DNA of 64,000 bases from Paralvinella palmiformis (lineage: Eukaryota; Annelida; Polychaeta; Terebellida; Alvinellidae), in contig JAODUP010000219.1 of NCBI GenBank assembly GCA_025642065.1, positions 360,001-424,000 on the forward strand, given 5' to 3'. The position numbers were made by a program, and so were the translations under genes. The notes under the pieces are model-generated. The model ran no database searches. It saw only the letters and a program-made list of their open reading frames with translations, and had not been told where the DNA came from. Positions 23,621-35,440 of this stretch are shown here, piece after piece (the stretch's first letter is position 1; every line of letters starts with the position of its first letter).

Positions 23621-23755
23621 CGTGGCATATGCCTCCAGATTTGTCCTTTTGTTGATGTTGTTGTAAAGATAAACAAATCCTAAACTATACTATGGCCAAC
23701 GTGGCCAACATTTTAAGCTATACATTATTTTGCTTAACCTCGACCTTGATCATAT

Positions 23756-23866
23756 ATGGGGCGAGGGGAAACTCACTCGGAACGTTTCCCATAAACACAG
23801 CTATGAGTCGATTTGAAGCCATTGACTAGAAACTCGAAACTCACCGCACTAACGACTGTGCCATTT
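23756..23866 (-). mobile_element. SINE family III, degenerate copy
   Basis: On the minus strand a tRNA-like head (TGGCACAGTCGTTAGTGCGG) is followed by ATAGCTGTGTTTATGGGAAA. The neighbour at 23960 shows the same arrangement more clearly. Confidence 0.5.
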
Positions 23867-23959
23867 GAAAACTATAAAGAAAACTATAAATAACACGTGT
23901 ATGTTATTAGTTTTGTGTAAATAATTTCCGTTAAGATTATTGATCGGTTGATGGGTTGA

Positions 23960-24115
23960 TTGGTTTGTTTCGACCCGATTCTGGTCACACCTGGGACAAA
24001 TAGATGATGGATGACTCAACAGGGAAACTTCGCACAAACACAGATAGCCGACGGATTCGAACCCTCAACTTGGAATTTCGCTTGTACTGCTCTAACCGCT
24101 GCGCTGAATGTTCAC
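23960..24115 (-). mobile_element. SINE family III
   Basis: On the minus strand the head GCAGCGGTTAGAGCAGTACA, with B box GGGTTCGAATCC, is followed by TATCTGTGTTTGTGCGAAG and a body with GTGTGACCAGAATCGGGTC. Weaker relatives lie near 29390-29465 and 51118-51235. Confidence 0.6.
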
Positions 24116-24639
24116 GTTGTCCCAAAGATAACGAGAACGCTATATCCGCCCCGTCCTACGGGCTAATAGACATTATCTAAGTGCATCATCGAAGCTTATT
24201 ATCACCCGCTAATTTTCCCTTATTTACCATAGTCATACAATTTTTAAATATGTTGACTATGATCCAGTCCAGGTGTTAGCCTCGGGAGATATTATCCAGC
24301 GGAAGTGGCTTTCTTTCACATCCGAGTAAAATTCGGGATACGGAAATGGCACTTTTTCTGATGACGCACAACGTTTGTGCAAAACTAACCACGACACAAT
24401 GCTAAAGTCAGCCATAGTATGTGACGCGGTATCGTGTCACATCTCTAATGCACGATAAATGGCTCGAATAAACAATGTTCTGTTGTTGTTGTTGTTTTTC
24501 AGGCGTTGTTTTCATCTAACCAAATTGGCGTCATCATCGGGTTATTTTTTTATTATCTGTTGGTACATGATTTGAATAGTTTCCGGCGAAACAGCGAAAC
24601 TAATCTTATACAGAAAAATGCTACGCTGAAGTCAATAAA

Positions 24640-24670
24640 TATCCCCCCTCTCTCTCTCCTTCTCTCCCCC

Positions 24671-24724
<54 letters not shown>
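24640..24724. repeat. Compound (CT)n(TA)n microsatellite
   Basis: A pyrimidine CT tract runs directly into TA repeats. The same order recurs at 26085-26180 and 44208-44299. Confidence 0.92.
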
Positions 24725-24727
<3 letters not shown>

Positions 24728-24826
24728 AATAAAATAACGAGAGAACAGCGACAATAAAGATTAAATTAGTTTACATTTGTATCGATCTATTTATTACCTG
24801 TGGTAAAACCGTAGTCATGTTATATG

Positions 24827-24880
24827 TGAAGGGTTTTTCATCTATTGTTTCGTCTCATTACCTTTGGGGATCACATAGTC
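24827..24880 (+). mobile_element. SINE family I, short internal fragment
   Basis: The body segment GGGTTTTTCATCTATTGTTT..TCTCATTACCTTTGG is recognisable; the head and tail are missing. Confidence 0.5.
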
Positions 24881-24888
24881 CAGTAGCG

Positions 24889-24976
24889 CGCACACACATT
24901 GCACACACACACACGCGCGCGCGGGCGCGCTCGCGGGCGTGCGCGCACGTGCGCGGGCGCGCACGCGCACACACAC
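24889..24976. repeat. (CA)n/(CG)n alternating tract, Z-DNA-prone
   Basis: CACACA flanks a core of CG and GCGC units such as CGCGCGCGCGGGCGCGC. It is unusually CpG-dense for this AT-rich window. Confidence 0.9.
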
Positions 24977-25528
24977 TCATTTTAGCCCCCAATGAACGAG
25001 ATGTAAACATTAGAATTTTGTAAAGAAAATTGCGACGATACACGACTTCTATCAATGTTTTCTCACCTTTCTCATCTTTTTAATAGAAGCCGCAAATGAA
25101 ATAACTGTAATCGTCGTATCACATTATATAATCTTGCGATGACGTACCCGAGAGAGTAGTACACATTGATATATTGTTCAATAACTATTAATTAGTCATC
25201 ACCAGATTACGTGTATGGATCAAACGGACGGCTGCTGTCTATTTGACTGACAGTTTTTGGCTTTTCAGTGAATCGGTAATTTTGTTCACCTGATGATGAC
25301 AACGAATTAACTGACAGTACTTCATTAGCTACCATTGTTTGGATGATTAGCTGCCGACAATGGCCGCCTTTGTGGCCATCTGTGGGCCGTCCAGTACACA
25401 GAGGTCATGATCCAGAGGCTTATGGTAGGTAATATTTATTTGGAAACAGAAGAGATCTCGTCGACAAACTTGGATTTTGTAGTTGGCTATATCTTGTCTC
25501 ATGGTGTTGATAATGGTTATGGAGACAT

Positions 25529-25752
25529 TGATGATGATGATGATGATAATGATAATGTTGATGATAATAATAATGATGATGATAATAATAATGATGATGA
25601 TAATAATAATGATGATGATGATGATGATGATGATGATAATAATAATAATAATACTAATAATGATAATAATAATAATGATGATGATAATAATAAAAATGAT
25701 GATGACGATGATGATGATAATGATGATGATAATAATGATGATGATAATGATG
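25529..25752. repeat. (GAT)n/(AAT)n trinucleotide array
   Basis: Mixed GAT and AAT units give long Asp/Asn-rich open frames in one direction and Ile-rich ones in the other. These are not credible proteins. Confidence 0.95.
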
Positions 25753-26084
25753 AGTTCGCTTCCATATTTTGTCACCAGAGACATGCCTCTTACAATATAT
25801 GTCTAGTAATCAATGATCTCAATGTTATCTTCCTATTTCATGCCACTTTAATCCTGTCTCATTTCCAACAAGCTTCCATTTGATAGTTGTCCCCGGGCAA
25901 TGACCTTGTTCACGGTGGAACTACCCGCCTTTTACGTATTTACTTCAATTAGAGAACCCCTTGAAAGGCGGGAAATGGTTTAGGTAAGGCCCAGGAAGTA
26001 ATATAAGATAAAACAATTCAGGTGATCGGATGAAACATCCCTCAGATATAACTAACACTATGATTGGAATCCACAACTGATGGT

Positions 26085-26102
26085 CCCCCCCCTCTCTCCC
26101 CC

Positions 26103-26180
<78 letters not shown>
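26085..26180. repeat. Compound (CT)n(TA)n microsatellite
   Basis: A C-rich lead and a CT tract run into TA repeats, as at 24640 and 44208. Confidence 0.92.
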
Positions 26181-26330
26181 GTCAAGGATAACTGACCATT
26201 TTCGATAGCTGTCAGGAGCCTGTGTACAGAAGGATTACAACATAAATCAATCAAAATGGATTGGTATTGTTAAAGAGCCCAAATTGCCAATATAATATAA
26301 CAAAACAATTATATCTTGAACTATAGTAAC

Positions 26331-26400
26331 ATAATGTAACCTATATAATGTAACCTATATAATGTTACCTATATAAATATAACCTATATAATATAGTCTT
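26331..26400. repeat. Short tandem repeat, about 16-bp unit
   Basis: AATGTAACCTATATA units are repeated four times with small changes. Confidence 0.8.
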
Positions 26401-26899
26401 TATGTCCATAGATATGTAATGATAATAATAATTTTATAAGATCTTCATCAGATACAAAACTATCAATCTTACGTCAGGTTCTAAAATGCAAAAAGAGTGA
26501 CGTTCAACATTTTGATATGTCAAAGCTACCTGCTAAAAATGGAAGGACGAATGGTGGCGCCCCCTCCAATCATGTACGGTCAAAACCAACACCAGCAGGT
26601 GCACTAGGCGAATTGTGACGAAACAATGCACTACGTTTTACATATATTCACAGTAATCTATTAAAGATTCGGGTCCGCGCAATCCAGCCATTGCAAGTTC
26701 CCCCCCCCCCCGTTCGGTGTCGAAAAAAGAAAGCATTTCATTCAATGGTCTGTCATCTGATTGAAATATGAAGATTTGTCAGATATGTCACAATACGAGC
26801 CAGTAGAAATGTATTAATTATGTAATTGTGATAGTGAGTGCACCTTTCAATGACTCATGAGTTTGTTCACTGTATCCTTATAATTCACTTATTCCTTTG

Positions 26900-27215
26900 T
26901 GGTTTAATTAATTAGTTCGGGATTGCGTGCGCGGCGTTTAAACTCAGTTTATCTGTCTCGTGGTGCCCCCTTCCGGACAAGCTCGTTAACACACATATCG
27001 ATCGCGAGGCTTAGTAGGATAAATTTACATTTTGGGTTCAACGCGAACGTCGTTATCCCTTTAAATCGCTGACAAAGGCGTGTCTGGTACTTCCGGTAAA
27101 TCGTTCCTATGCCTGTTTGTTATGATCCGCATTAACATAATGCGCCATTAAATGGTGCGCGGTGCCGCCCGGCGAACTTCAATCCGTGCGCATACTGAGT
27201 GCGTGACGTCATTAA
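26900..27215. promoter_or_regulatory. Non-repetitive, CpG-richer island, candidate regulatory element
   Basis: It contains TTAATTAATTAG, two CTTCCGG-type ETS sites, GCGCCATTAAATGGTGCGC (a near-palindrome), GTGCGCATACTGAGTGCG and a full CRE, TGACGTCA (about 27206-27213). It lacks microsatellites and SINEs, unlike its surroundings. No exon is evident nearby, so the target is unknown. Confidence 0.3.
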
Positions 27216-27485
27216 TGGCGTTTTTTTATAACCCAATTCTATCCTTAGTCTGAGGAAGTTGGCCAAAGTGTGGATTTTCCCGTAGAGAACAGAGAGATAA
27301 ATAATGATTGAGAAGACTCAAGAATCGGCTACTGGACAACGACAAGGCGGAGATATATTGGTTTAAGGATAGGGGCAGATAAAGGAAGACAAACACAGAG
27401 GTCATGAAGTACAAGTGTTTATTTTAGCTCATTTGGCTGAACATCGAAAGGAATAATGTCTTTGTCTAAATGGTGTATAATATTG

Positions 27486-27531
27486 GTGGACCTACTTTTA
27501 CTATTTCTATTACTACTACTGCTACTACTAT

Positions 27532-27562
<31 letters not shown>

Positions 27563-28040
27563 GCTGCTGCTGGTATTACTACTACTACTACTACTATTAC
27601 TACTACTACTTCTACTGCTGCTACTACTGCTGCTACTACTTCTACTGCTGCTTCTACTACTTCTACTACTTCTACTACTACTGTTGCTACTACTACTACT
27701 ACTGCTGCTACTACTATTACTATTACTACTACTGCTGCTACTACTTCTACTACTACTACTGCTACTACTACTACTGCTGCTACTACTATTACTATTACTA
27801 CTGCTACTACTACTACTATTATTATTACTACTACTACTTCTACTACTACCACTACTACTACAACAACAATAACAACAACTACTACTACTACAACTACTAC
27901 CCATAATACTAATACTAATGATAATACTAATACTAGTAATATGATTATTTTTACTGTTACTATTAAAATTACTACTACTACTACTTCTACTACGACTGAT
28001 GTTGTAACAGCAACAACCACAACTATTACTACCACTGTTC
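27486..28040. repeat. (ACT)n-type trinucleotide array
   Basis: More than 500 bases of ACT-derived units with GCT, ATT and TCT variants. It produces Leu, Ser, Thr or Val homopolymer frames, all artefacts. Confidence 0.95.
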
Positions 28041-28228
28041 CACCTGTTAATAATGATATATTTATGTATTTTATAGATAACAAATTATTGTTATAAGTAG
28101 GCCAGAGCGTTATTCATCAATCGATTAACGTAATATAGATGATTACTGGGTTATGTAATATAGGAATATAGAAGATGCAAGGGTAATATGAGGACAAGGT
28201 GGTAAATAGACAAATAGGAAAAATGCAG

Positions 28229-28301
<73 letters not shown>
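28229..28301. repeat. (TA)n microsatellite
   Basis: About 70 bases of pure TA. Confidence 0.95.
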
Positions 28302-28303
<2 letters not shown>

Positions 28304-31005
28304 GGTGTAGACACATTTATAGGTATATGTATAAATGCATCGATATGTGAAGGTGTAGAACATTTTGTATGGAGGTATATTTTATGGACGTATTTGTTTC
28401 TAAGGATCTGAGCCAGTGCCACTATATATGTGCCACTATATAAAATATTAGGTATATGTTAAATATATGTAATACGCGTACAGGATGAGTAGGGCTGTTT
28501 TTCGGAAAATACGTCACTTATCATCTCCTTCCAATGAACAGTTCTTTTAACAAAATTAAAATAACACACAAACTTGAATATGATACATGCGTTCAAAAAG
28601 AGCTAACAAGTTTGATTAATGGCGAGAATGAAAACAATATGTTTAACATCAGCAACTTTGAAAGAATATGAAAAAATAACAGCTCCCTTGGAGGTTTGGC
28701 TTAGTCACAGGTCACGTGGGATTATCTGCTATTTTGAGAAGTTATTGGCAGACGACCGTGAATAATTAAGTTTTGTCTACATTATATAATACTGCTTATT
28801 CCTGGGTACAGTTAGCATTGAATGAACTGTTTTGCGGCATCTTATTAAAAATATATACTTCTTCATTCGTGTTCTGGCAGAATTCATCCACTGATGTCAA
28901 CATTGTATTGAGGAAATTAAGGAAAATATTGAGTCACTCTACGGTAATATTAGCGAAAGTGCTGCTTTGGCATCATATACAAATAATGATGTAATTATCC
29001 GATCAATTGATGAGTATATTCAAACTTTTATAGACAAATTATTGGCATTTTCACAGAAATTAAAAACCAAACTTCCTGATGATATAATATGTTTTCAGAT
29101 ATAACACTTTGACATTCTAAGTTTATTGTCCAAACATAATCGGCTTGTTATCAGCCTTATATTATAAGATAGGATATATACTGGGAATAGATTTTCTAAC
29201 CTGCCAGTTCGGGATATGGCCGAGTGCACATGCTTAGACGAATCGATCGATACGCAGGCACATTTATGTTTAATTTCTAGTTCAGAGAGGAGTCTCTTGT
29301 GTGAGAAAACAAAAATCTCAATTGGACTGAATGGCACTGTTTGAGACCAGATATGTTCCTTTACTCAGGACCCTCTTGTGGTGCATTAGATAGAACACTA
29401 CATTACAAATATCGAGTATGTGGGTTCGAATACGATATACAGCTGTTTTTGTGGGATCTATTTCTCTAGAAAGCCGTCACTCGGCTCTGTATATCAGGTG
29501 TAATCAGTGATGAGGATAAACAACTCAACTCAACTTACTCTACTCAACTCAACTGAATACACCTTCACTCATATTCCGCTTTAAATGAGTCAGTTTGACA
29601 CAAAACTCCATAGTTAACTAATTAAATATATTATTGGATGTGTAATACTTAATTGGATTTATAGATTGCTTCGAAAACAATGTTATTGAACGGGTTATTA
29701 CTGAAAAATATTTTTGTTCAATAACACTGAACACTGTTGGTACCTTGCTGATGGTGAAGCGGCTTACTTGTCTCAAGGACTCTATAAGATATACCGGCGA
29801 GGGATTAAGCCCCTGGCAGGTTTAATTAAGCCGGGCAATCCTCATAGGAGGGACCAGACAAAAACCAGGTTGGGTGTGGGGCTAAAAATAAATTAAAAAG
29901 AAATCTGCTATGGAAACTACTACAATAATTACATTGTTGTTGTAGTCTTGTGGCCCACTGGGAACGAAGAGGATAAGGAAGGAGGATGAAATTTTCTGGT
30001 AATTTCGTGGGTAATTTCGTGGAGAAATGCAGCGTATATTTAACTCAGAGTATTAATTATATAAACTAACACATTTGAGAATATAACAGTTTGTGTCTGT
30101 TGAAATACAATATTCCAACCCAACCAAATAAACACCTTTCACTTGTGGGTTATATAGAATCTATGAATATTCAGTATCACGTGATCAACACTGCAGCATA
30201 AACCGAGCCAGTGGGAAAAATAGAAGGGGCACCCCCCCCCTATATAACTATATGGAACTGAATTAGTTGATAGTCTTAAAAACAGTGCCTAAGGAACGCG
30301 ATGTCCATTATAATTGCTGAATTTCTAATTTAAACATGTTTTATACGAATGTCAACATTGAAAATAAATCACTCCTGTTACCTTTCTGAGGCCATACACT
30401 AATCATGACTAGGATAGCTTGAACACCGACTATCAGGTTTTCTGCTCGGATTAGTTATCTCGCTTTATTTATCCGGTAAATGAAACAAAAATAATGATTT
30501 GAATTTTTGCTTTCAAAAAGAAAAGCGCGACGCTTATTTGTTTTATATCATGAGACCAGGCCCGAGTAGTGGGGGCTTTGTAGACTAACATAAAGCTTCT
30601 AATATTTACCGCTTGGTGTCGTAGTAGTATTGGAATCGGTGTGTTCTGGCAGCAGATGAAGATTGGTCGTGCTGTGACAACCTCTGCTCCCTTAAAAAAA
30701 CTAAAACAAAAAAATCTAAAAAATAAATAAACAATGTCTTTATTGTTTAAGATTGTTAGAATATAAAGGATACTTTAATAAACGTTCACTGATATAGAAA
30801 ATAAAATATTTATTAATTTTTAAAGAACAAATTGATGATGATCTGTTCGGTTGTTAAAATGGCAAATGAGCAAAATATATATTCCACATACTGTCAGTAT
30901 AGTATCTCCTTCGATCTGTTTTTATTTACATTTTTCGACATCTTTTGTTTGCAACAATTAATCAACAAGTGTGACATTAAACGTTGCATTTGTTTTCTAT
31001 TAAAT

Positions 31006-31043
<38 letters not shown>

Positions 31044-31145
31044 ATATGATACTTACACAGTGGCACTGGCTCAGAACATCAACGTCTAATATCATTTGAA
31101 ACCTATACCTCCATAAAGCTATACCTAAATAAAACTATACATACT
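28302..31145. other. Intergenic region without confirmed genes
   Basis: One frame at about 28895-29100 (+) reads IEEIKENIESLYGNIS and onward, protein-like and charged, but it has no start codon or family match. A tRNA-like, probably SINE III-related segment lies near 29390-29465 (GGGTTCGAAT, then TGTTTTTGTGGGATCT). Short CAACT repeats lie at 29518-29560 and a (GT)n run at 31009-31041. Nothing else is recognised. Confidence 0.4.
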
Positions 31146-31146
31146 T

Positions 31147-31205
31147 CAATCTGAGAGGCTGTGCCAAACAAGCGACAGCCTGGGGATACTCCCCGAACTA
31201 CAAGC
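31147..31205 (+). mobile_element. SINE family II, 3' fragment
   Basis: GAGAGGCTGTGCCAAACAAG and CGACAGCCTGGGGATACTCC match the tail of the full-length copy at 48128-48470. Confidence 0.7.
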
Positions 31206-31253
31206 CAGCAATCAAAGCAAGCAATCTAAGTATAAACTATTCTACACCTCCGC

Positions 31254-31255
<2 letters not shown>

Positions 31256-31293
<38 letters not shown>

Positions 31294-31475
31294 TGTAGGC
31301 TACGTACAAAAAGTGGAAGCACGTGCACAAAATACCATTCGACACCACAGCTCGCGGTAAACAACACGTGCGTGTGGTTCAATAGTAAGTTAAAACATAT
31401 GCAAGATAACTACAGTGACACCACAGTTTGCGTTCAGCAGTAATTTGATGTGGTTCAAAAGAAATCTATATATAG
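31256..31475 (-). repeat. CA-tailed dispersed repeat, inverted partial copy
   Basis: A short (CA)n (31256-31287) and (TA)n precede a block that is the reverse complement of 19740-19915 (GGCTACGTACAAAAAGTGG, then CACACGCACGTG-like and AACCACAG-like parts). Confidence 0.7.
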
Positions 31476-31511
31476 GGGCGGGTAAGACATTCGTTACACA
31501 TCGAAATGTTC

Positions 31512-31600
31512 CTGAGTCGCTATGTAACAAAATACCTACAGTCGTGATGTCTGAGAGTAACATATCCAAGTCAGATATCACGATAGTCGTGAGATTGGTA
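31512..31600. repeat. Dispersed repeat shared with 33.34-33.44 kb
   Basis: TCGCTATGTAACAAAATACC, TACAGTCGTGATGTCTGAGA and TCCAAGTCAGAT align with 33343-33440. Both copies are in the same orientation. Confidence 0.55.
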
Positions 31601-31869
31601 ATGTTAAGGTTGTTGTTGTTGAAATTTGGCGGTGAAGATCCCTGGGTGTGGCCTATTAGGCACAATCATGTAATGTTAACTGACTCAAAATTGCCCCATT
31701 TACAGCTATACATAGCCATTTTAACAAACTTAATACCTCTATTGTCACTGTATTCAAAGGTCAGTTGGTGCATCTTTCATAAAGTGACGATTATTAAAAC
31801 TGATATCTTAATTGGTATTAGAAATATGACATCTGTGATAAAGCAAACCGTTATGACGTCATAGCATTG

Positions 31870-33342
31870 GCTCTGTTAAAGCTATATGTTAACACTTTCA
31901 AACAAGATATTATATATGCTTTATAAACTATATTGTTATAATAAAAGGTCTTCTTAGTGTTATTAATGACACGCAGATTGGAGCTAGCCTCGGATATCAT
32001 TATACATAATGGAAAGATGATTCTATTCACACATACTACTAAAGTGGAATATATATTTACAAACTAAAATTGTTGTATAATTCATCAACTAAGTTAACTG
32101 TGCCCATTGCCTGTGCCAGAGATTCAAAACAATGTTCTTATTCCCGAGTCACCAGTATATATAATGCTTTAAGAGCGTACTGTGTCGGTTACAGAAATTT
32201 TAATACGACATTCCAAGGTCAAACACATAAAAAACGTACCCTAAAGATGTAAATAGTGGACGGAATATACACTTCTAGATCAAGTTTTGTTTAGAATACA
32301 CGGACCTGGAAACATACTAGCCAATGTATGGCCCTGTGGCTGTTCTGAGCAGGGCCAATACGCTACCCATGCACGTTTTGGCGAGGTTGCACTTCGAATT
32401 TCCCGAACGACTTGGCAGCTTTTGATTTCAAGTAATTATGTTACTCCAATTGTTTAGAAGTCAATTGACACATTTTCGGCACCAGAAATTTACCAATTTA
32501 CCTGTTCAAAATGTGTGTTGACATGCAGCCATGATAAAATAAACTTTCGTTAGATATACGCATGCGCACGCTGAAATTCAGTAACAATTGCGCATGATGA
32601 CGGCCTTGATTTGATTGCGCAATCCTAAATAAATACACCCTCCGACAAAATATTTAGAGTGCATTTGTTGCACCACGTGTTAATTGATCTCCATAATATA
32701 ATTAATTTTACGGCGATATTATGTAATTTTAATAAATAAACCATAAGGACAATCATAAGCTTATATTGTTAAGTTGTGCTTAAATTGTTTAAATTGTAGT
32801 ATGGAACATTATTTTGCGCGACAGTGTATTTGTAGTTTGTATTTTCAGTGTCACGTGATCAAACGACAGGCGACCAAGATGGCGAATTATTGAGTTATTG
32901 CCTATTAAATTCGCGATTATTAGTGTTATGATGAGCGATCTCGCGTACCAAAATGTCCCGCTGAATCAATGAATGTGAGTGTTATTCAAAGAACATAACT
33001 TTTAATTTTGTCACGACCTGTAAAAAGTGAAACCTCGCCATTTAGTATAGGTAGTGATCAAGCTCTCCTCGGGCACCAGAGAGAGATTTTCAAGTTAGAA
33101 ACATACAGTGTCCGCACACAGTAACCTATGACCTACTCATCATTAACCATTCTATGATATTAAATACTACAAGCAGAATTAATCAAAATTATTTAAAAAA
33201 AGATAAAGAAAATACGAACCTCAGTATCTGATATGGCCGACCTGTGTTTCAGCATAAGCCTCGGATACAAGAGAATATCTAGGCGATTCATCAGGAAGGT
33301 TTCGTGCTGAGACCATTGTTATGCCTTACTAGTCCTCAAGTC
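31870..33342 (+). promoter_or_regulatory. Intergenic region with a candidate promoter near 32.85-32.97 kb
   Basis: Near 32850 a GTCACGTGATC E-box is followed by ACCAAGATGGCG (32873-32884), which resembles the YY1 site common at transcription starts. About 100 bases further lies a good splice donor, AAT|GTGAGT (about 32968). An untranslated first exon is possible, but short frames in it close quickly. The rest of the stretch shows nothing I can name. Confidence 0.25.
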
Positions 33343-33440
33343 GCTATGCAAAAACCTCTAAAATTTAATAACCTACAGTCATGATGACTGAGAGTAAGTC
33401 ATCCAGGTCAGATCCTGGCAGATGTGAGACTGTTTATGGT
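33343..33440. repeat. Dispersed repeat shared with 31.51-31.60 kb
   Basis: TCGCTATGCAAAAACC, CCTACAGTCATGATGACTGA and TCCAGGTCAGAT match the other copy. Confidence 0.55.
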
Positions 33441-34099
33441 AACTGTCTACGAACATCTATGTATGTCAGATTTGTTGTAGGGAGATATTTATATTAGTGG
33501 TAGGAGTAAACCTGCAGGACTACCTGCTGATTCTTCCAATATAATCCTGATATCACTGGTTAATTAAAGGCAATAAAATACACTTCCAACTAATGTAATA
33601 ATAATAATTATGATTTACCAAATGACGTCACATTACAGGTACAATTAATCAATGCAGTTACAGAACCTTTGCACACCTTTTAAAAACCAGATTTTAATGT
33701 TTGGCGACATCTCTTAGAGTTAACTGAAATTCACAGAACCGTATCATAAATGACGCCATTTAAAAAATAAATGGCTGACGTATAGCATCAATAATCAACA
33801 ATAATCTCCAACAAAAAGAAAGAAGCGAACAATAGAACAGAGAAATTATAGTTTGTGCTAGTAATAAAGTTATAACTGGCAGTTTAGTATGGAGCTAAAA
33901 TTTAGTTTAATCCCCAAACCTGATTAAAAAACACATTGAAACAAATCTATCTTATTTGTTTGGAGGCATCAAGTTTGGATTCTAAACCTGCGTTTCCGAG
34001 ATATATTTCCTTGGATGAATGAAAACATCTAACATTTATTGATGATGGAACAAATATAATCTTCCATTGTTCTTAATGAGTCGGTTAAAAAGTAGGCAT

Positions 34100-34600
34100 A
34101 CGTTTTGTCGAATATATTAATATTTATGAACATGTCGCATCAGTATGCCGAGCTGCCTACTACCATCTTAAGAACATCCACTGTCTAAAAGCATTATTGA
34201 CACAAGAAGCACTTGTAACTGTAGTCCATCCCTTTGTTACATCTCGTATAGACTATTGTAACTACCCGTTATATAGCATATCTGATATTAATATCAGTCA
34301 TTCTTATAGACAATTCATACGAGTACTATGATTATGCTACCTGAATTCTTCAAAAACTAATAGTGAGATATTACTTCATTTTAATATTTTACTAACAACT
34401 TATGAATCCATTAATGACATAGCACCTGAGTACCTGTGTGAATTCGTGTCCAGTTGAATACCATCCTAAAAACTCACTCATCATTTCATCATAAACTAGT
34501 ACAGATATCTGTGGAGATTTTGCTTTAGCGTAGCAGATCCGAATTTGTGTCGTCTCTAGTAAATATACTAAAATAAATCATCTGTCCAAGGTCCCCTTTA
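34100..34600 (+). mobile_element. Non-LTR (CR1/L2-like) element, RT C-terminal fragment
   Basis: A frame without start codon (34107-34331) encodes VCRAAYYHLKNIHCLKA, then TQEALVTVVHPFVTSRIDYCN. This is the conserved region after the RT palm in CR1/L2-type LINEs. A second frame gives HFNILLTTYESINDIAPEYL (about 34377-34436). It is closely related to the fragment at 56.0-56.7 kb. Deletions and stops show it is dead. Confidence 0.75.
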
Positions 34601-34920
34601 TCAGTAAATAATATGAATAGTTAAAATTTTAAATTAGGTTTTAATTACTCGTAATCAGGTAATCACAGCACTGGACTTTTAAATGGTATAATGTTTCGTT
34701 CGGAATGGTTCGCATAAACTGATTTGCGTTGAAAGTAATACGTATACTTCGCTGTAAACATAATGTACGAAGATTCACAGTTTAGAGTTTCATATTTAAG
34801 CAAGAATATGTTATAATATATATGCTTTGTTTCTTATTCAGATAGCGAACATTCCGCCACTGTTCAATAAGATTCAAGAACATCATCAAAACTTCCTTTT
34901 AATGCCCCTTTGAACGCATG
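34601..34920. other. AT-rich spacer
   Basis: I see no gene, repeat or regulatory motif worth naming. Confidence 0.4.
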
Positions 34921-34954
34921 AGCAGCAGCAGCAGCACCACCACCACCACCACCA

Positions 34955-34987
<33 letters not shown>

Positions 34988-35063
34988 CGTACACACACGC
35001 AATCGCGCAAACACACTCGCACAGAGACACACGCACACATCTACACACTCACAAACAGATACC

Positions 35064-35099
<36 letters not shown>
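34921..35099. repeat. Compound (CAG)(CAC)(CA)n...(TA)n microsatellite
   Basis: Successive CAG, CAC, CA, degenerate CA and TA arrays. Confidence 0.93.
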
Positions 35100-35103
<4 letters not shown>

Positions 35104-35299
35104 AAACGTGTTTTTCACTTACATGTAAGTATTTCCATGTTATGTCGTAGACAATATGTTTACTGTTTATCATTAATATTGCTCTAACGCTATTTGATAG
35201 GTAATCATGTCTCTTACTAAAGGATTGACTCTCGTTAATCAGATTTTACACATCACACCTGGGAGCTGTGTGTATATTGGCTAGAGTAACATGACTTGT

Positions 35300-35440
35300 T
35301 GACTCACTCACTGAATGACTGACAGACTAACTGGCTGACTGGCTAAATCGCTATCTCGTTTACTCACTAAACCAGCTACTCACTCTCTCGCTCGCTCACT
35401 CGCTCGCTCACTCACTAACGTACTAACTAACTCACCCTAC
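35300..35440. repeat. Degenerate GACT/CTCG tetranucleotide array
   Basis: CACT, GACT and CTCG units are interspersed with changes. Confidence 0.75.

Noticed and set aside
25347..25883. Asp/Asn-rich 158-codon frame
   Set aside because: It is produced by (GAT/AAT)n. The unique ends are short and without motif.
27419..28096. Poly-Leu, poly-Ser, poly-Thr and poly-Val frames up to 208 codons
   Set aside because: They are reading-frame artefacts of an (ACT)n array.
31415..31864. A 149-codon plus-strand frame
   Set aside because: It overlaps two dispersed repeats (31296-31475 and 31512-31600) on the strand that does not code in any recognised way, and has no family motif.
34886..35187. His/Thr- or Cys/Val-rich small proteins
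   Set aside because: They are frames over a compound microsatellite.
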